Positions 18,851 through 29,499 of a DNA stretch of 64,000 nt are shown one piece after another. Under the pieces are notes generated by a model, which saw only the letters and a list, made by a program, of their open reading frames with translations, was not told the origin of the DNA and made no database searches. A program made the position numbers and the translations under genes. Position 1 is the first letter of the stretch; every line of letters begins with the position of its first letter. The stretch comes from Beta vulgaris subsp. vulgaris. Lineage: Eukaryota; Streptophyta; Magnoliopsida; Caryophyllales; Amaranthaceae. Where the stretch lies: the NCBI RefSeq assembly GCF_026745355.1, contig NC_079206.1:32614653-32678652 (forward strand), read 5' to 3'.

Positions 18851-20773
18851 TAAGAATTTATTCTACTAGTGAGTTTTAGTTAAAGATCATGTTTTTATGT
18901 TTTATTATAGTACTAATCATGATTAATAACTTTAATTTATTATTTTAATGATTAATCTTGAATTATATATATTATGTATTAAAAGAATAAATTTTAGATT
19001 TGATTATTATTTTTAGATTGAGTTTTTAATTACCAAAGCATGAATTTCTAGGGTGTTAAATATTGAAAAATCATAGTAGCATGTTATAAACTATGATATT
19101 GATTTAAATTATGAATTCAAGCATGTTTAAGTATGTTTAAATTAAAGAGAGTTTTATAATTTTATAAGCTGCTGGAATTTTAGCAAGGACTTTAATAATG
19201 GAGTTTTATGGATATTAATTACTAGTATAGTAGTACTATGCTAGATTAAATGAGTAATTGAAGTTTTAATGGTAAAAATAACTTTTAATATTTTTAAAGA
19301 GGATTTAAAGTATTTTAAAGTTGCTGGATTTTATTTAGAGTATTAACTTTGATTTATATTAGTTGTTTTAGGCGGAGATTATTCAGTAGGTGACTTTTAA
19401 AGTGATTAAAGGTGGCCTATCAGTTTGTTTACACAAGGTACATACATACCTATGTGTTATGTGATATAGTATCATGATTTAAGAAGGAAAAGTTGTAGTA
19501 TCATGTATAGGAACTTTGTGAGTTCATATGTGATTTCTAGTATGATTGGATTTCACATGTTTTATGCTTGTGTGCAAACATGTTAATTATGAGATTTGAT
19601 TATCATGTTTGTATGGAATATTGATGCAAGCATGTATTGGTTGGGAACTTTAGCTATTAATTCACATGGGGGAATCAATATATTTTTGAGATCGAATCAT
19701 GTTGAATCATGTATTCCCTTATAGTATTATTTTCACTACTTTATGAGGATTGTGGGCCTTATTTGGTAAGTTGATAAGTTATGTCTTTGAAAGGTAAGAA
19801 TGGTTGTTGACTAGGTTCAACAAAAATAAGAAAGATTGGAATTAAAGGAAGGAATCTTCGATTGTAAGTTGTGTGATCACTTATTAAATCCTAAGATAAA
19901 AAGAAGTTCACTTGTGAATGTTTGATTTGATATTTCTGTGTTACTTGTGTGTCATAACAAGTAATAAATTGTAAATCACGTAAAGTGTAATTTGGATAAT
20001 AATAAACTTTAGACTGGTGCACGTCTGAAGTGGGACAATCAGGAGTTGGAGTACATGATGGTAGCCCATGGCTTTTTCTAGGAAACAAATTGATCACCAT
20101 TCCTATTTTTAAAGGTTCCTCGATATCGCATGTCATTCTGGAATACGGAGTGGCGTCCGTATTTCGTCTTCCTAGGCGAAGGCAAGTTTAGTTAGACAAC
20201 TCGGTCCAATAACTATTCCGTTAAAGTAATAAAAACATGATTAAAGTTTAGTTCAGTAGAAGTTTTCTGCAGAATGTTATATTGTTATATTATTATTTAT
20301 CCCTGCATATTATTTATTATTATCATGTTAGGAATATTTATGCAATACTATGTACTACTTACTTTTGCTGATTACGTGCTTTGTTTGTGTATGTAATCAT
20401 GGCTTTGCCTTATTGATCCTGTGATGACCCATTTTGGTGAGCAGATTCTTTAGAGCATTGACATCTACATGTTTGCAAATGTTGCATCATGGGGATCCGA
20501 GAATGGAGAGCTTGTGTAACAAATTGTAATATCTATTACTTTAGTGGGAACATATTATATTGAGTTTGGTTTTGAAGTAGACATTTATAGTGTGTTTTGT
20601 TTTAAGTACTTATTTATTTATTGTATTAGATTATGAAGTTTAATTATATGTTTTTCACTGCAAAATTCTGAATAAGCCGTTACGTTATCACACGGGCGAT
20701 AATGCTTTGGTGATTCTCTATGTTTTATTTTGAAAAGGTATTTTTAGAAAGAGAGAATTATCGGGGTGTTACA

Positions 20774-21174
20774 TCAGATTCCTTGTATAGCTCTGGCGTG
20801 AAGATCTCATCTTCAAACTCATCTATGTCCTTAGTGTTATAATAGACATATATTTTAGGTCTGCTGGATCTTCGTTTAGGTTGAGGCTCGTCCTCCTCTG
20901 ACTCCGGATCACTCTCAAAGCTGAAGGTAGCATGGTATATGTCGGTTCTGGTCTGGCCTCTAGCATGGTCAAACTCCATGGTAACCTTGTCATCACTATC
21001 TATTCCTGCTCTTAGCACATTACGTATAACATACTCTAGGTTGGTGTAGTTATTAATGACAGGTTCATTATTTCCATCACCTTCATCATCGCTTATTACA
21101 ATGGGATTGTGATAGCTTCCTACTTTATTAGCTTGTCTGACAGACATGGTTAGGGATCTACAACAAATAAACAT
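20774..21174 (-). CDS. Upstream extra ORF of the minus chromovirus (split by solo LTR)
   Basis: A sense-strand ORF lies between the PBS and gag. It opens MFICCRSLTMSVRQ (the Met at residue 10 is an alternative start). It then has HNPIVISDDEGDGNNEP, a central part ending in MEFDHARGQTRTD, an acidic patch (ESDPESEEDEPQPKRRSS) and an EFEDEIFTPELYKES end. The solo LTR interrupts it at 20773. Removing that LTR and one target duplication continues the same frame about ten codons to a TAG at 16819-16821, giving a product near 145 residues. No protein family is recognised. Acidic and basic patches could suit a chromatin or nucleic-acid partner, but that is speculation. Extra ORFs are known in plant gypsy elements. 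Confidence 0.5.
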
Positions 21175-21772
21175 ACTTTCAATAAATATTTGGTACTCTC
21201 TCTTGCCGTAATTCCCAGTAATAACATTAAGTAAATACCATCAACAACATAGGCACAAGAATATAAACAGTAAGTAGGGAAGAAAAATATAATCATGTTG
21301 AACTAACTATTTAATGCAGACATATAATATTTCTATCCTATATGCCCTTCCTATATTACCCATCTCTCACACAATAATGAAGTAAATAAAATAAACTAGA
21401 AGTATTAGAATAATAGATAATACTACCTTCGTTTTTTATTATGTGCAACGATTTGACATAAAGTAGAGAGGAAAAATGTCTAATCGTTGCAAATAATAGA
21501 AAACAGAGGTAATAACATTTATAGTTTTCGAATAAATGACTAGATAAAATATAAAAAACGTCGAACCTAATAAAATAAAATAAAAAAATCGAGACGCGTA
21601 TAGATTTTCAAACAAAAACCTGATACTAATTTTCGAATAATAACTTGTTTCAAAAATTAATTTAAACACAATTAATGAGTAGGAGTTTAATTCTAATAAG
21701 ATCATTTTAAATAACTAGCTAGTTAGGCGCCATATTTTTTAAAAAATAACTTAAAGCTCCCATATACCACTT
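21175..21772 (-). other. 5' leader of minus chromovirus with degenerate PBS
   Basis: AT-rich sequence lies between the 5' LTR edge (21773) and the upstream ORF. The minus strand next to the LTR reads TGGTATATGGGAGC (about 21754-21767), resembling the iMet primer site TGGTATCAGAGC with changes. No other gene is seen. Confidence 0.5.
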
Positions 21773-22490
21773 TGTAACACCCCGATAATTCTTTTTCTTC
21801 CAAAAATACTTTTCAAATATAAACTAGAGAATCATCAAAGCATTATCGCCCGTGTGATAACGTATCGGCTTATTCAGAATTTTGCAGCGGAAAAACATAT
21901 AACTAACTTTAGAATGGAAATTTAATAAATAACAAAGTCAACTTTAAAACTAAACAACAACATTAACGTTAACTTCAAATCAACTTAAACATAAATGTAG
22001 ATTAACTAAAGTACGATAAATAAATCAACATGCTACACAAGCTCTCCATTCCAGAACCCCCATGATGCATCATCTTCACACCTGTAGATGACAATGCACT
22101 AGAGAATTTGCTCACCAAGGATGGATCATCACAGGATCAATAAGGCAAAGCCATGATCAACGCACACAAACAAAGCATGTAATCAGCAAAGCTGAGTACT
22201 ACATAATAAATAAATAAACATCCCTAACATTATCCTAATAAATATTAAGGGATAAATAACAGCACAACAATCTGCATAAACTTCTACAAAACTAAACTTT
22301 AACAACATTTTTATTACTTTAATGTAACAGTCATTGGACCGAGTTGTCTAATTGAAAACAAGTCTTCCCTTTGGAAGATGAAATACGAGCGCGACTCTGT
22401 ATTCCCATGACCTACGATATCGAGGAACCTTTAAAAAAAATTAAGAACGGTAATCAATCCGAACCCAGAAAAAGTCATGTCCCACTCACC
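21773..22490 (-). repeat. Inner part of the 5' LTR of the minus chromovirus
   Basis: It begins TGTAACACCCCGATAATTC at 21773 and is the reverse complement of the end of solo LTR 16852-20773 (shared GCCCGTGTGATAACG block). It breaks at 22490 against the Retand-like element, and the rest of the LTR resumes at 43234. Confidence 0.85.
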
Positions 22491-22562
22491 AGCTTCAGTT
22501 TCTAGCTACATTAGATGAGTGACAATCAATCATTGTTATGTCTTCCCACAGACTTCGCCAAA

Positions 22563-23148
22563 TGTTACGTAGTGCTAGACTCCTAAATATACTGGTATTC
22601 CCACAACAGGTTCTTCAATTAGAGACTTGTCCCGGACTTGAGCTCTGCTCCCGGACCTGCAAAAAGGGACCCATCCTAGAAGTTTGGGTGGTATTTCCCC
22701 CTCCGAAGCTTAAGTCAGGTATCAGGAGTAGTAATGGAAACTTTTAGAGCGAGAAAGTAGAGAGAGAATTATGTCAGAGCAACAGTACACTGCTCTGGAA
22801 AACGAACCTTTCTCCTGATTTCAAGGACAAGCTATAGTGTTTGGGATCATGGTTGTACCCTAAGGACACCCTAATTTAGGAGCACCTAATTGGCTAAGAA
22901 TGAAATCATGACACGTGGCAAGCATTTATCGGAGAGCGCACATCATCTAAATTTATACAAGTACCTTTTTGGGACTCTGGGCCCAAGTACAAAACAGCCA
23001 AAAAGGTAGGCTGGTACTTCTCCAAATTGGGATTTGTACTTTAGCTATCCTCCTTTTGGCCCTATACTTTCTTCAATAAGCAAGGGACACATGGACGACC
23101 CAGATGAATCCATGTGTCCTGCTTAGAGCCGCCGATCTTTAGGCTACA
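22563..23148 (-). repeat. LTR copy of Retand-like element, low-coordinate side
   Basis: A 586-base direct repeat of 42596-43233. The minus strand starts TGTAGCCTAAAG after a polypurine-like TTTTAGGGGTAAATGT and ends CTACGTAACA. At 22562-22491 it continues into the PBS-like GGCGAAGTCTGTGGG and leader, which a normal terminal 3' LTR would not do. Confidence 0.85.
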
Positions 23149-23289
23149 ACATTTACCCCTAAAAGAGGGTTTTTACCGTTTAGGCGCCAAGACGGTTAAA
23201 ATTCTCTTTTAACTTAATAGAACTGCCTTACATTTTCAAAAAATAGAAAAGGCACCATTTTGCTGGTCTCAACGGGTCAACATTCAATG

Positions 23290-23560
23290 AGTTTTTTGGT
23301 GCAACGGTCATTTTCACCGAAAGGGGGGGTCATTTTTACCTCCCTATAAATATGACCTATTGTCCTTTCTGGGATCATTTCACACCTTAAGAGAATTTTT
23401 CTAGCGAGAGACTCTAACCTTTTCTTTACTGAATTTCTAGAGAAAGAGTGCGCTCGTCCAAGATCTTTTACCTTCAGCATCCATCCGAGTAACTCAACAG
23501 GAATCCCTCTCCTTCTTCTTGCTCTCATTTCTTTACTTTTCCTTTCAATTTTTTAAAAGG
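23290..23560 (+). promoter_or_regulatory. Candidate promoter and leader of the antisense ORF
   Basis: A TATA-like CTATAAATATG lies at about 23343-23353, roughly 210 bases before the ATG at 23561, with a pyrimidine-rich leader between. It points away from the nearby LTR and opposite to gag-pol, so it could drive the antisense gene. Confidence 0.55.
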
Positions 23561-26500
23561 ATGGATTCTTCTTCTTCGTCGAATAATCACGGCCGCTTAA
23601 GAGTTGATCTTGACACTAAAACAAATAGCCTTCCTTCTTCGGCATATTCTAGAGTTGGGCCTATTCTGGCCGGTCATGCATTTTATTTTTATGGACATAG
23701 ACGGCAAAGTCAGACGACCCAGTCTTTACCTATGCAGGGTAATCTAGCGCGCATAAAGCAAACTGCTCGTCTAAGACTCAGAGTAAACCTCCCGGCCACC
23801 AGCTTAGATATGGAGGCATCAACTGGCAGAATCCCTGAAGATGGGGAACGTGAAATACAGAGTGCCCGACCAGCACCAGAAAATCCTTCCCCCGGAAGTG
23901 TCCAGGAAGAAGGACTTCTGAAGCTATTCCGTCCGGAAAAGAAATGGAAGTGGACGAGGCTAACGAGGTAGAAAGCGCATCAGGTCCGTCCAATGACTAG
24001 GATGACTCTTCCACACCTTCCTCGGAGATTAGGACGTTTAGGTCCTCTTTCTGACCCTAGATGTATTTTGGCCAATAATGGCTGGTTAGGATGGGTGGGT
24101 ACCGACCTTAGGCACTTCTCCTAGGCCATTCCTATGCCGGGGTATTCTTCTGTCTTGCCGGGTAGGGAGGACACTATTGTTAGTGCCCCGTCTAGCCATT
24201 TTTTCGTTTATCGGTTGGCCTTAGATGCAAGGTTGAGATTTCCTCTTCACCCTTTCATTAGTCGGCTTCTTCATTATTACAATATCGGCCATAAGCTACT
24301 AGCCCCTAACTCCTGGCAGAACATTCTGACCTTCTTGGCCGTTTGTGAGATAAAGGGCGTTGATCCTTCCTTGTCGGCCTTCACTTAGATACACTATGTA
24401 TCCAAGGTTCCCAAGACTGTCGAAGGTGCCTGGTTCAGCGTTTGTAATCGTCATGGTTTCCTTACGTCTTGGGATAAGACCTCCAAGATGCACGCCTGGA
24501 AGGCGGAATTCCTGTTCGTCCAAGCACCTAACAAAGTAGTGGCCATGAGATATCGCCACTTTAGCCGGGCGCCTACTAACACTGGACGAACCGCCTCTTT
24601 TTTAGAGCTAGAAAGAAATTTGGCCGAGGAACTGGTGGAGTACTTCAGGATATCAAAGTATTATTCCCCTAACAACTCGTCCTTTAAGGGTCCGTCCACC
24701 TGGAACCCTTTTAAGGAAATGTTTTTACGATAATAATTTCTTGGTCGCCGCTCGCTTGCAGTCGGTTGAAGATAGAGGTATAACTCTTATTCCCCAAGTA
24801 AAATTCTTCGTCCTGAAACTTTGCCTTACTAATATTATTCTTCTCTTTCTCAGCTTTTGCTAAAGTCGTCTTGAAGAAATCTTGGACGGGAGACATCGGT
24901 ATGTGTATAAATTCCCCAGTTCTCAGTGGAAAGAGTACAATAAGACCAGCTCTCAAAAGAGGACGGATACTCTGGTGTGTTAGTTTTTCTTTTTGAGCCT
25001 TCGTCCAAATCATTCTATCTAAGAGATAAGCGGCCATGGTGGCCGTCCTACCCTCTGGGGGCTCTATATTCCAGGACGAGGCTCTCTTCAGAAGGGAAGT
25101 CGGCCATCAGTCTTCTGGCTGGCCTTCTTTTTTAGCTAACACCCGTCTAGGGACTGAAATGTCTGTTCAATTTATAGACAAGTCTTGCTCCTAGGCGAAG
25201 GGCGGCCAACCGTTTTGTGGTCGGTCTTCTTCTCTAGGTAACCTTCGTCTGGGAACTGAAATCTTTTTATCGATTTCTGGACGAGCTTCTTTCTCTTATG
25301 AGAAGTGGCCAACTGTTTTTTGGCCGCTCTCATTCCTTGGGCAAGTTTCATCTAGGAGCTGGATTTTTGTTAGTTTCTGGATGAGTCTCTTTCTTTTGAA
25401 GTTTGATTTCCTAACTTGTATTTTCTTTGCTTTCAAAAAAATGCCCCAACGTCAAAGGCGTTGACTGAGAAGGCAGCCAGCAAGAAGAGGTCAGCCACTA
25501 CGGGAGATGCCCCTCCTCCCAAAATATCCAAAGGCTTTACAGCTAAAGAGAAGGTCGAGTGTCCTTCTCTACCGAAGGTTAAAAAGCCTCCCAAAGTAGA
25601 AGATACAAGGGTCATTGTTCCCTTCGTTGAAGAGGGTCACTTGACGCCTTCTATTGTTGCCAATTAATCGGACGTGGTTTTGGTTCTAGAGAGCCCTGAG
25701 AAGGCTGAAGAATAATTCACACAGCCGGACGCGACTAAGGATGGCAAAGGAGCAGCTGAAGCAGTTCTTAAGGCTTCCCCTGTACTTTCGGACAACGAGT
25801 CCTTGGTCGCCTTCGCCAGGATGACCTCCACCGATCATGAGAAGCTCAAGCAGGAGCTTTTCAAGTGCTTCCCTGAGCCTTATATCAAAGGCTTGAGAGG
25901 TGCTTCCTCCGGGCATGTAGGCTACATGTCCCAGCTTGCTGCTGAGGTATAGAAATCATTTCTCTGCTATTCATTTTTTGTACTTGTGAAATAACTTGTT
26001 TTTTATGATCGTCTGACTACTTCATCTTATCTCTTTCTTTTCAGCTTTTTGCTCGCAACATTCTGACGGAGGACTAGGCTAAGCAGCTCAGAAAAGAAAA
26101 CAAGCAACTCGTCCGGCAGGCTACTACGGCCGAACAAGGCTATCTATGACATAGAGAAGCAGGAAATTATGCACCGCCAATCTAGGGAGGCATGGGAGAA
26201 GCGCTCGGTCGAGATGGAGGCGGCCATCAAGAACTATCTAATCTGAATCAACGATATATTTGTTGAGAAAGACGCGCTGGAGTTATCCTTGAAGGCTGAG
26301 TAGAATATTGGTCTTCTGGTCGCGGTTCAACTTAGAAGAGATAATTGTCTTCTAAGGGATCAGATCCATTAGTTAAAGGAGGAGGCGGCTCAAGCCTTCA
26401 ATGATGCTAAGGAGGCCTTGAATGAGGTCATTGATACCTCCAAGTCCTAGGCTGTGAAGGCCTTTGAGATGCTAGACGAAGCGGACGATGTTCCTCGCTA

Positions 26501-26654
26501 TGAACCTCGTCTAGACTTCCAAGAGAGCCTTCACAAGGCCATGGTGGCCGGCGAGGAGCCTCGGGTCTTTCAAGAGTCGTCTGATGTCGAAAAAGAAGAA
26601 GAGGCGGCCGACGAAGAGACTCAGGCCGATGACACCAACCTCCCTCCTGAATAA
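23561..26654 (+). pseudogene. Antisense additional ORF (aORF) of the Retand-like element, Transposase_28-like
   Basis: Plus-strand pieces read: MDSSSSSNNHG with a low-complexity N terminus (23561-23971); a globular domain (24134-24733) with LRFPLHPFISRLLHYYNI, NSWQNILTFLAVCE and HAWKAEFLFVQ; a basic Lys/Pro-rich segment (25416-25667); and an acidic, coiled-coil-like C-terminal segment ending in DVEKEEEAADEETQADD (26040-26654). The globular part resembles the Pfam family described as putative gypsy type transposon (Transposase_28), recalled not searched. A good GT-AG intron is visible at about 25949-26044. Stops at 23971, 24386 and several in 26070-26450 show decay. Antisense extra ORFs downstream of integrase are known in Tat-lineage elements; their role is unsettled. 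Confidence 0.7.
25097..25400 (+). repeat. About 100-base imperfect tandem repeat within the aORF region
   Basis: Three degenerate units begin near 25153, 25253 and 25355 (GGGACTGAAAT, GGGAACTGAAAT, GGAGCTGGATT), each containing TGGACGAG/TAGACAAG and GTGGCCAACTGTTTT-like blocks. They lie between coding pieces of the antisense ORF, probably intronic. Confidence 0.65.
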
Positions 26655-27730
26655 AACGTAGAGCGTTAGCTCCCTTGTTCTTGTAACTTAGCAGAAGGCC
26701 ACTCTGTACTTAGCTTATTTCATTTTTCTATCTTCTAGGTTGTAATTTTTTGAATATGAAATTTATATCAGAACCCTTTCTAATCCGCCTCTATTTGCCA
26801 CTTTTGTTTTTGTTTGCTAAGTATCAAAATGCCTCGTCTAATTCTGAATGAACTCGATTCATCCGATACTGTTACCATTGAGGAACGAATTGAATCCATA
26901 ATTTTCTCCAACACTTGCTCAATTTCTCAAGTGCTGAATTTACTCATCCTCGGTTACGGAAATGTTTCCCTTTAGACAGGACTCTTGATGATTATCCAGC
27001 CCATTTATTTTTGGACGATCTCATTTTCTATAGTTTTACAACTGTTCGTGTTGTTCGTTCGAGAATTGCTAAAATACTCAATAGATGGTTTGCCTGTGCG
27101 TTTTTTAAACCAGTCATTAAGTTGTCTATGGTCCAAGGTCATAGATTTACCATTATCATGGTCGGATTCAACTGAATTACTATGTCTTGGCTCCCCCCCC
27201 CCCCTTATTGGACAAAGTGAATTCTATAAAATCCTCTTTGTTCCAAGAAGGAGAATGACCATGTTTAATAGTGTTGTTTGAGAAGAAGTATTCAGGGGAC
27301 CAATAGTCCGTCCTGCTTTCTTTGTTTTTTAGATGTAATAACTTGTTCCTTTACTAAGGTGGTTATTACTTGAGTGGCCTTATAAGTGAAAGTAAGACCT
27401 CGTTACTAAGGTTTCTTAATTCTGGCCGTCTTCTTTTAGGAGATTGATGTTACTCTTTCTAGAGTTTATCAACTGAATACCATTCGTCATGTGACAACCC
27501 TCATAGGTCTTTAACATGTTTGGCCGATCTCCTGGTAGAAGCACTTTTCGTCTAGGAAATTTTCCTTGTTTTACTAATATTGTGGACGTTATTATTTTTA
27601 TTTACTTTGTTACTTTAAAAATTACTTATTTTAAACCGTTGTTTCGGCCGGTGGTAAGATGCCCCGGCCCTAAGTAAGTAGCGTTAAGTAACAAGTAAAG
27701 AGACAAATATAAGGCGAAAGTAGAATTGTA
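26655..27730. other. Spacer between aORF and integrase end
   Basis: AT-rich sequence with AATAAA just after the aORF stop (about 26653), a C12 run near 27193-27206, and small plus-strand ORFs (26915-27281) without recognisable content. Probably aORF 3' UTR and element spacer. Confidence 0.4.
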
Positions 27731-28327
27731 TTATATGAATCTTGATTTCCATTCAGCCAACCAATCTTTGAGTTTAGGAGTCTCAAATTGTGGGCCATTG
27801 TTAAAAACAATGTACTGAGGCATGCAGAATCTTGTTATTGCTTCAGCTTCAACCAACTTGGTGAAGTAGTCCACTGCTACCAACACAAATTTTTTCTGGC
27901 CGGCCACTATGGGAAAAGGTCCCAGAATGTCGATGCCCCATTTGGCAAAGGGAAGCAGGAACAAGATTGGAGTCAGATAGTTGGACGAATTATGGTGTAT
28001 GTTACCATGCTTCTGACAACTATCACATTTCTTGGCATAGGTAAGGGCGTCCTCCTTTAAGGTGGGCCAGTAATACCCAGTTCTTAACGCTTTTTCCCCC
28101 AACGCTCTTCCCCCTATATGAGAAGCGCAGGCTCCTTCATGAAGCTATTTCAAAACCTCTAATCCATCTTCTCTAGTGATGCACTTGAGAAGAAGACGAT
28201 TAAATGCTTTTTTGTAAAGGGTTTCATCCCAAAGCTCAAACCACTTGTCCCTGGCTTTGACATACTTAGCCTCTACAAGATCCGAAGGCAATTGGCCTGT
28301 TTTCTTGAACTCGATAATGGGGTCCAT
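27731..28327 (-). pseudogene. Integrase fragment of Retand-like element
   Basis: The ORF at 28102-27731 has the zinc-finger end RTGYYWPTLKEDALTYAKKC, then CQKHG, the first catalytic block KWGIDILGPFP, VDYFTKLVEAEA, and the second block IVFNNGPQF, where the expected Asp of the D-N-G motif is Asn. The core stops at about residue 123, so the Glu part and C terminus are missing. 28327-28145 gives the upstream linker. Inactive. Confidence 0.88.
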
Positions 28328-28386
28328 CCAGACTTACCCTTGGTCGAGGAATAATACTTGCTCCTGATCAATACTTTTCTTTGGCT

Positions 28387-29202
28387 TTACTTCCTAAAAC
28401 ACCGTTCTTGGTGCATCGCCTTCGGCCGAGCTGGCCAACTTTGAGAGAGCATCGGCCTGATGGTTTCTGATCTCGGAACTTGGTCGAGCACAAATCGCTT
28501 CAAAGACTTGACTTCTTCTTGGATTAGGTGCATATATCTACTCATAGAGGCTTCTTTGCATTCAAAATCTCCAGTAACTTGACTGACGACTAGCAGAGAG
28601 TCTGACTTAGCCTCAATCTCTAAGGCCACAATCGCCTTTCACATTTTTATTCCTCCTAAAAGTGCTTCATATTCTGCTTCATTATTTGATGCTTGAAATT
28701 AAAATATGAGTGCATATTCGAACTTATCTCCTTCAGGCTATTGGAAAATTATTCCGGCCCCACAACCATTGATGATAGAAGATCCATCTACCATGAGCGT
28801 CCAGTGCTTTCTGCCCTCAGCTGGAACTTTTACGGGCTCTTCAGCTTGCCGGGTAAGCTCTACTATGAAGTCGGCCAAATTTGGCCCTTTGATCGATTTT
28901 CTGGGTTCAAACGTCAAGTCAAACATGTTCAATTCCACTACCCATTTGAGCATTCGCCCTAAGGCGTCCATCTTTTGCAGGACCTATTTTAGAGGTTGGT
29001 TAGTATAGACTAGTATACTGTGGGCCAGAAAATACGGCCTCAACTTTCTGCTGGCCATGAGGAGTGCCTGGCCCAACTTCTCTACCAATGAATATCGGCA
29101 TTCTGCATCCTTGAGTACATGACTCACAAAATAAATGGGAACTTGCATTGATTCTCTTTCGGCCAACAGAACCGCACTTACAGCTTGAGGCGAGATGGCC
29201 AA
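28387..29202 (-). pseudogene. RNase H region with second, archaeal-type RNase H
   Basis: 29202-28984 carries the ordinary RNase H start (VPIYFVSHVLKDAE, YSLVEKLGQALL). 28971-28738 has WTLMVDGSSIINGCGAGI, the opening of the additional RNase H found in Tat/Retand and Ogre elements. 28629-28387 continues it with ALEIEAKSDSLLVVSQVTGDF. Frame breaks separate the pieces. The double RNase H places the element in the Tat lineage. Confidence 0.85.
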
Positions 29203-29499
29203 GTATACAAATAATTTTCCCCCTCGGTTGGACTAATCAACCGAGGTAGTTGACGGAGGTGCTCTTTTACTTGTTGGGGTGCTTGCCTAGCTTCCTCTGT
29301 CCATTCAAATTTTGTTTTCTTCTTAATGGTTGAAAAGAAATGATGACATTTATCACCTGATTTAGAAAGAAATCGTCCTAGGGCTGCTAAGCACCCTTTC
29401 AGACGCTGAACTTCCTTAATCTTGGACGGCGATGTCATGCTTCAGATTGCTTGAATTTTTTTTAGGATTTGCTTCTATTCCTCTTTGGTCGACCAAAAA
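29178..29499 (-). pseudogene. RT end of Retand-like element, interrupted by solo LTR
   Basis: The ORF at 29438-29178 begins MTSPSKIKEVQRLKGCLAALGRF, the conserved RT C terminus (IKEVQ.L.G..AAL.RF). Upstream the frame reads LVDQRGIEANPKK and is cut at 29499 by the solo LTR. It continues exactly at 31715 on the other side. Confidence 0.88.

Larger units (their letters stand above)
17497..18871. mobile_element. CACTA element C, complete
   Basis: It begins CACTAGTAGAATAATTGC and ends ATTTATTCTACTAGTG, with target duplication AGT (17494-17496, 18872-18874). Length is 1375 bases. It shares termini and subterminal palindromes with A and B. Its 3' interior near 18548-18615 (GTGGATAGTGGATGG and following) matches element A near 5672-5730. 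There is no transposase. Confidence 0.95.
16852..20773 (+). mobile_element. Solo LTR of the same chromovirus group, opposite orientation
   Basis: It has complete LTR termini (TGTAATCCCTC at 16852, GGGGTGTTACA ending 20773) with no internal region, so it is a solo LTR left by recombination between LTRs. Removing CACTA C leaves about 2.55 kb, matching the family's LTR size. The flanks TTAGA (16847-16851) and TCAGA (20774-20778) match at 4 of 5 positions, consistent with a mutated target duplication. A TATA box (TTATAAATA, about 17218-17226) and leader precede the CACTA insertion. Confidence 0.85.

Noticed and set aside
24711..25037. Minus-strand 108-codon ORF
   Set aside because: It is antisense to the intron and coding region of the plus-strand aORF, with no recognisable content.
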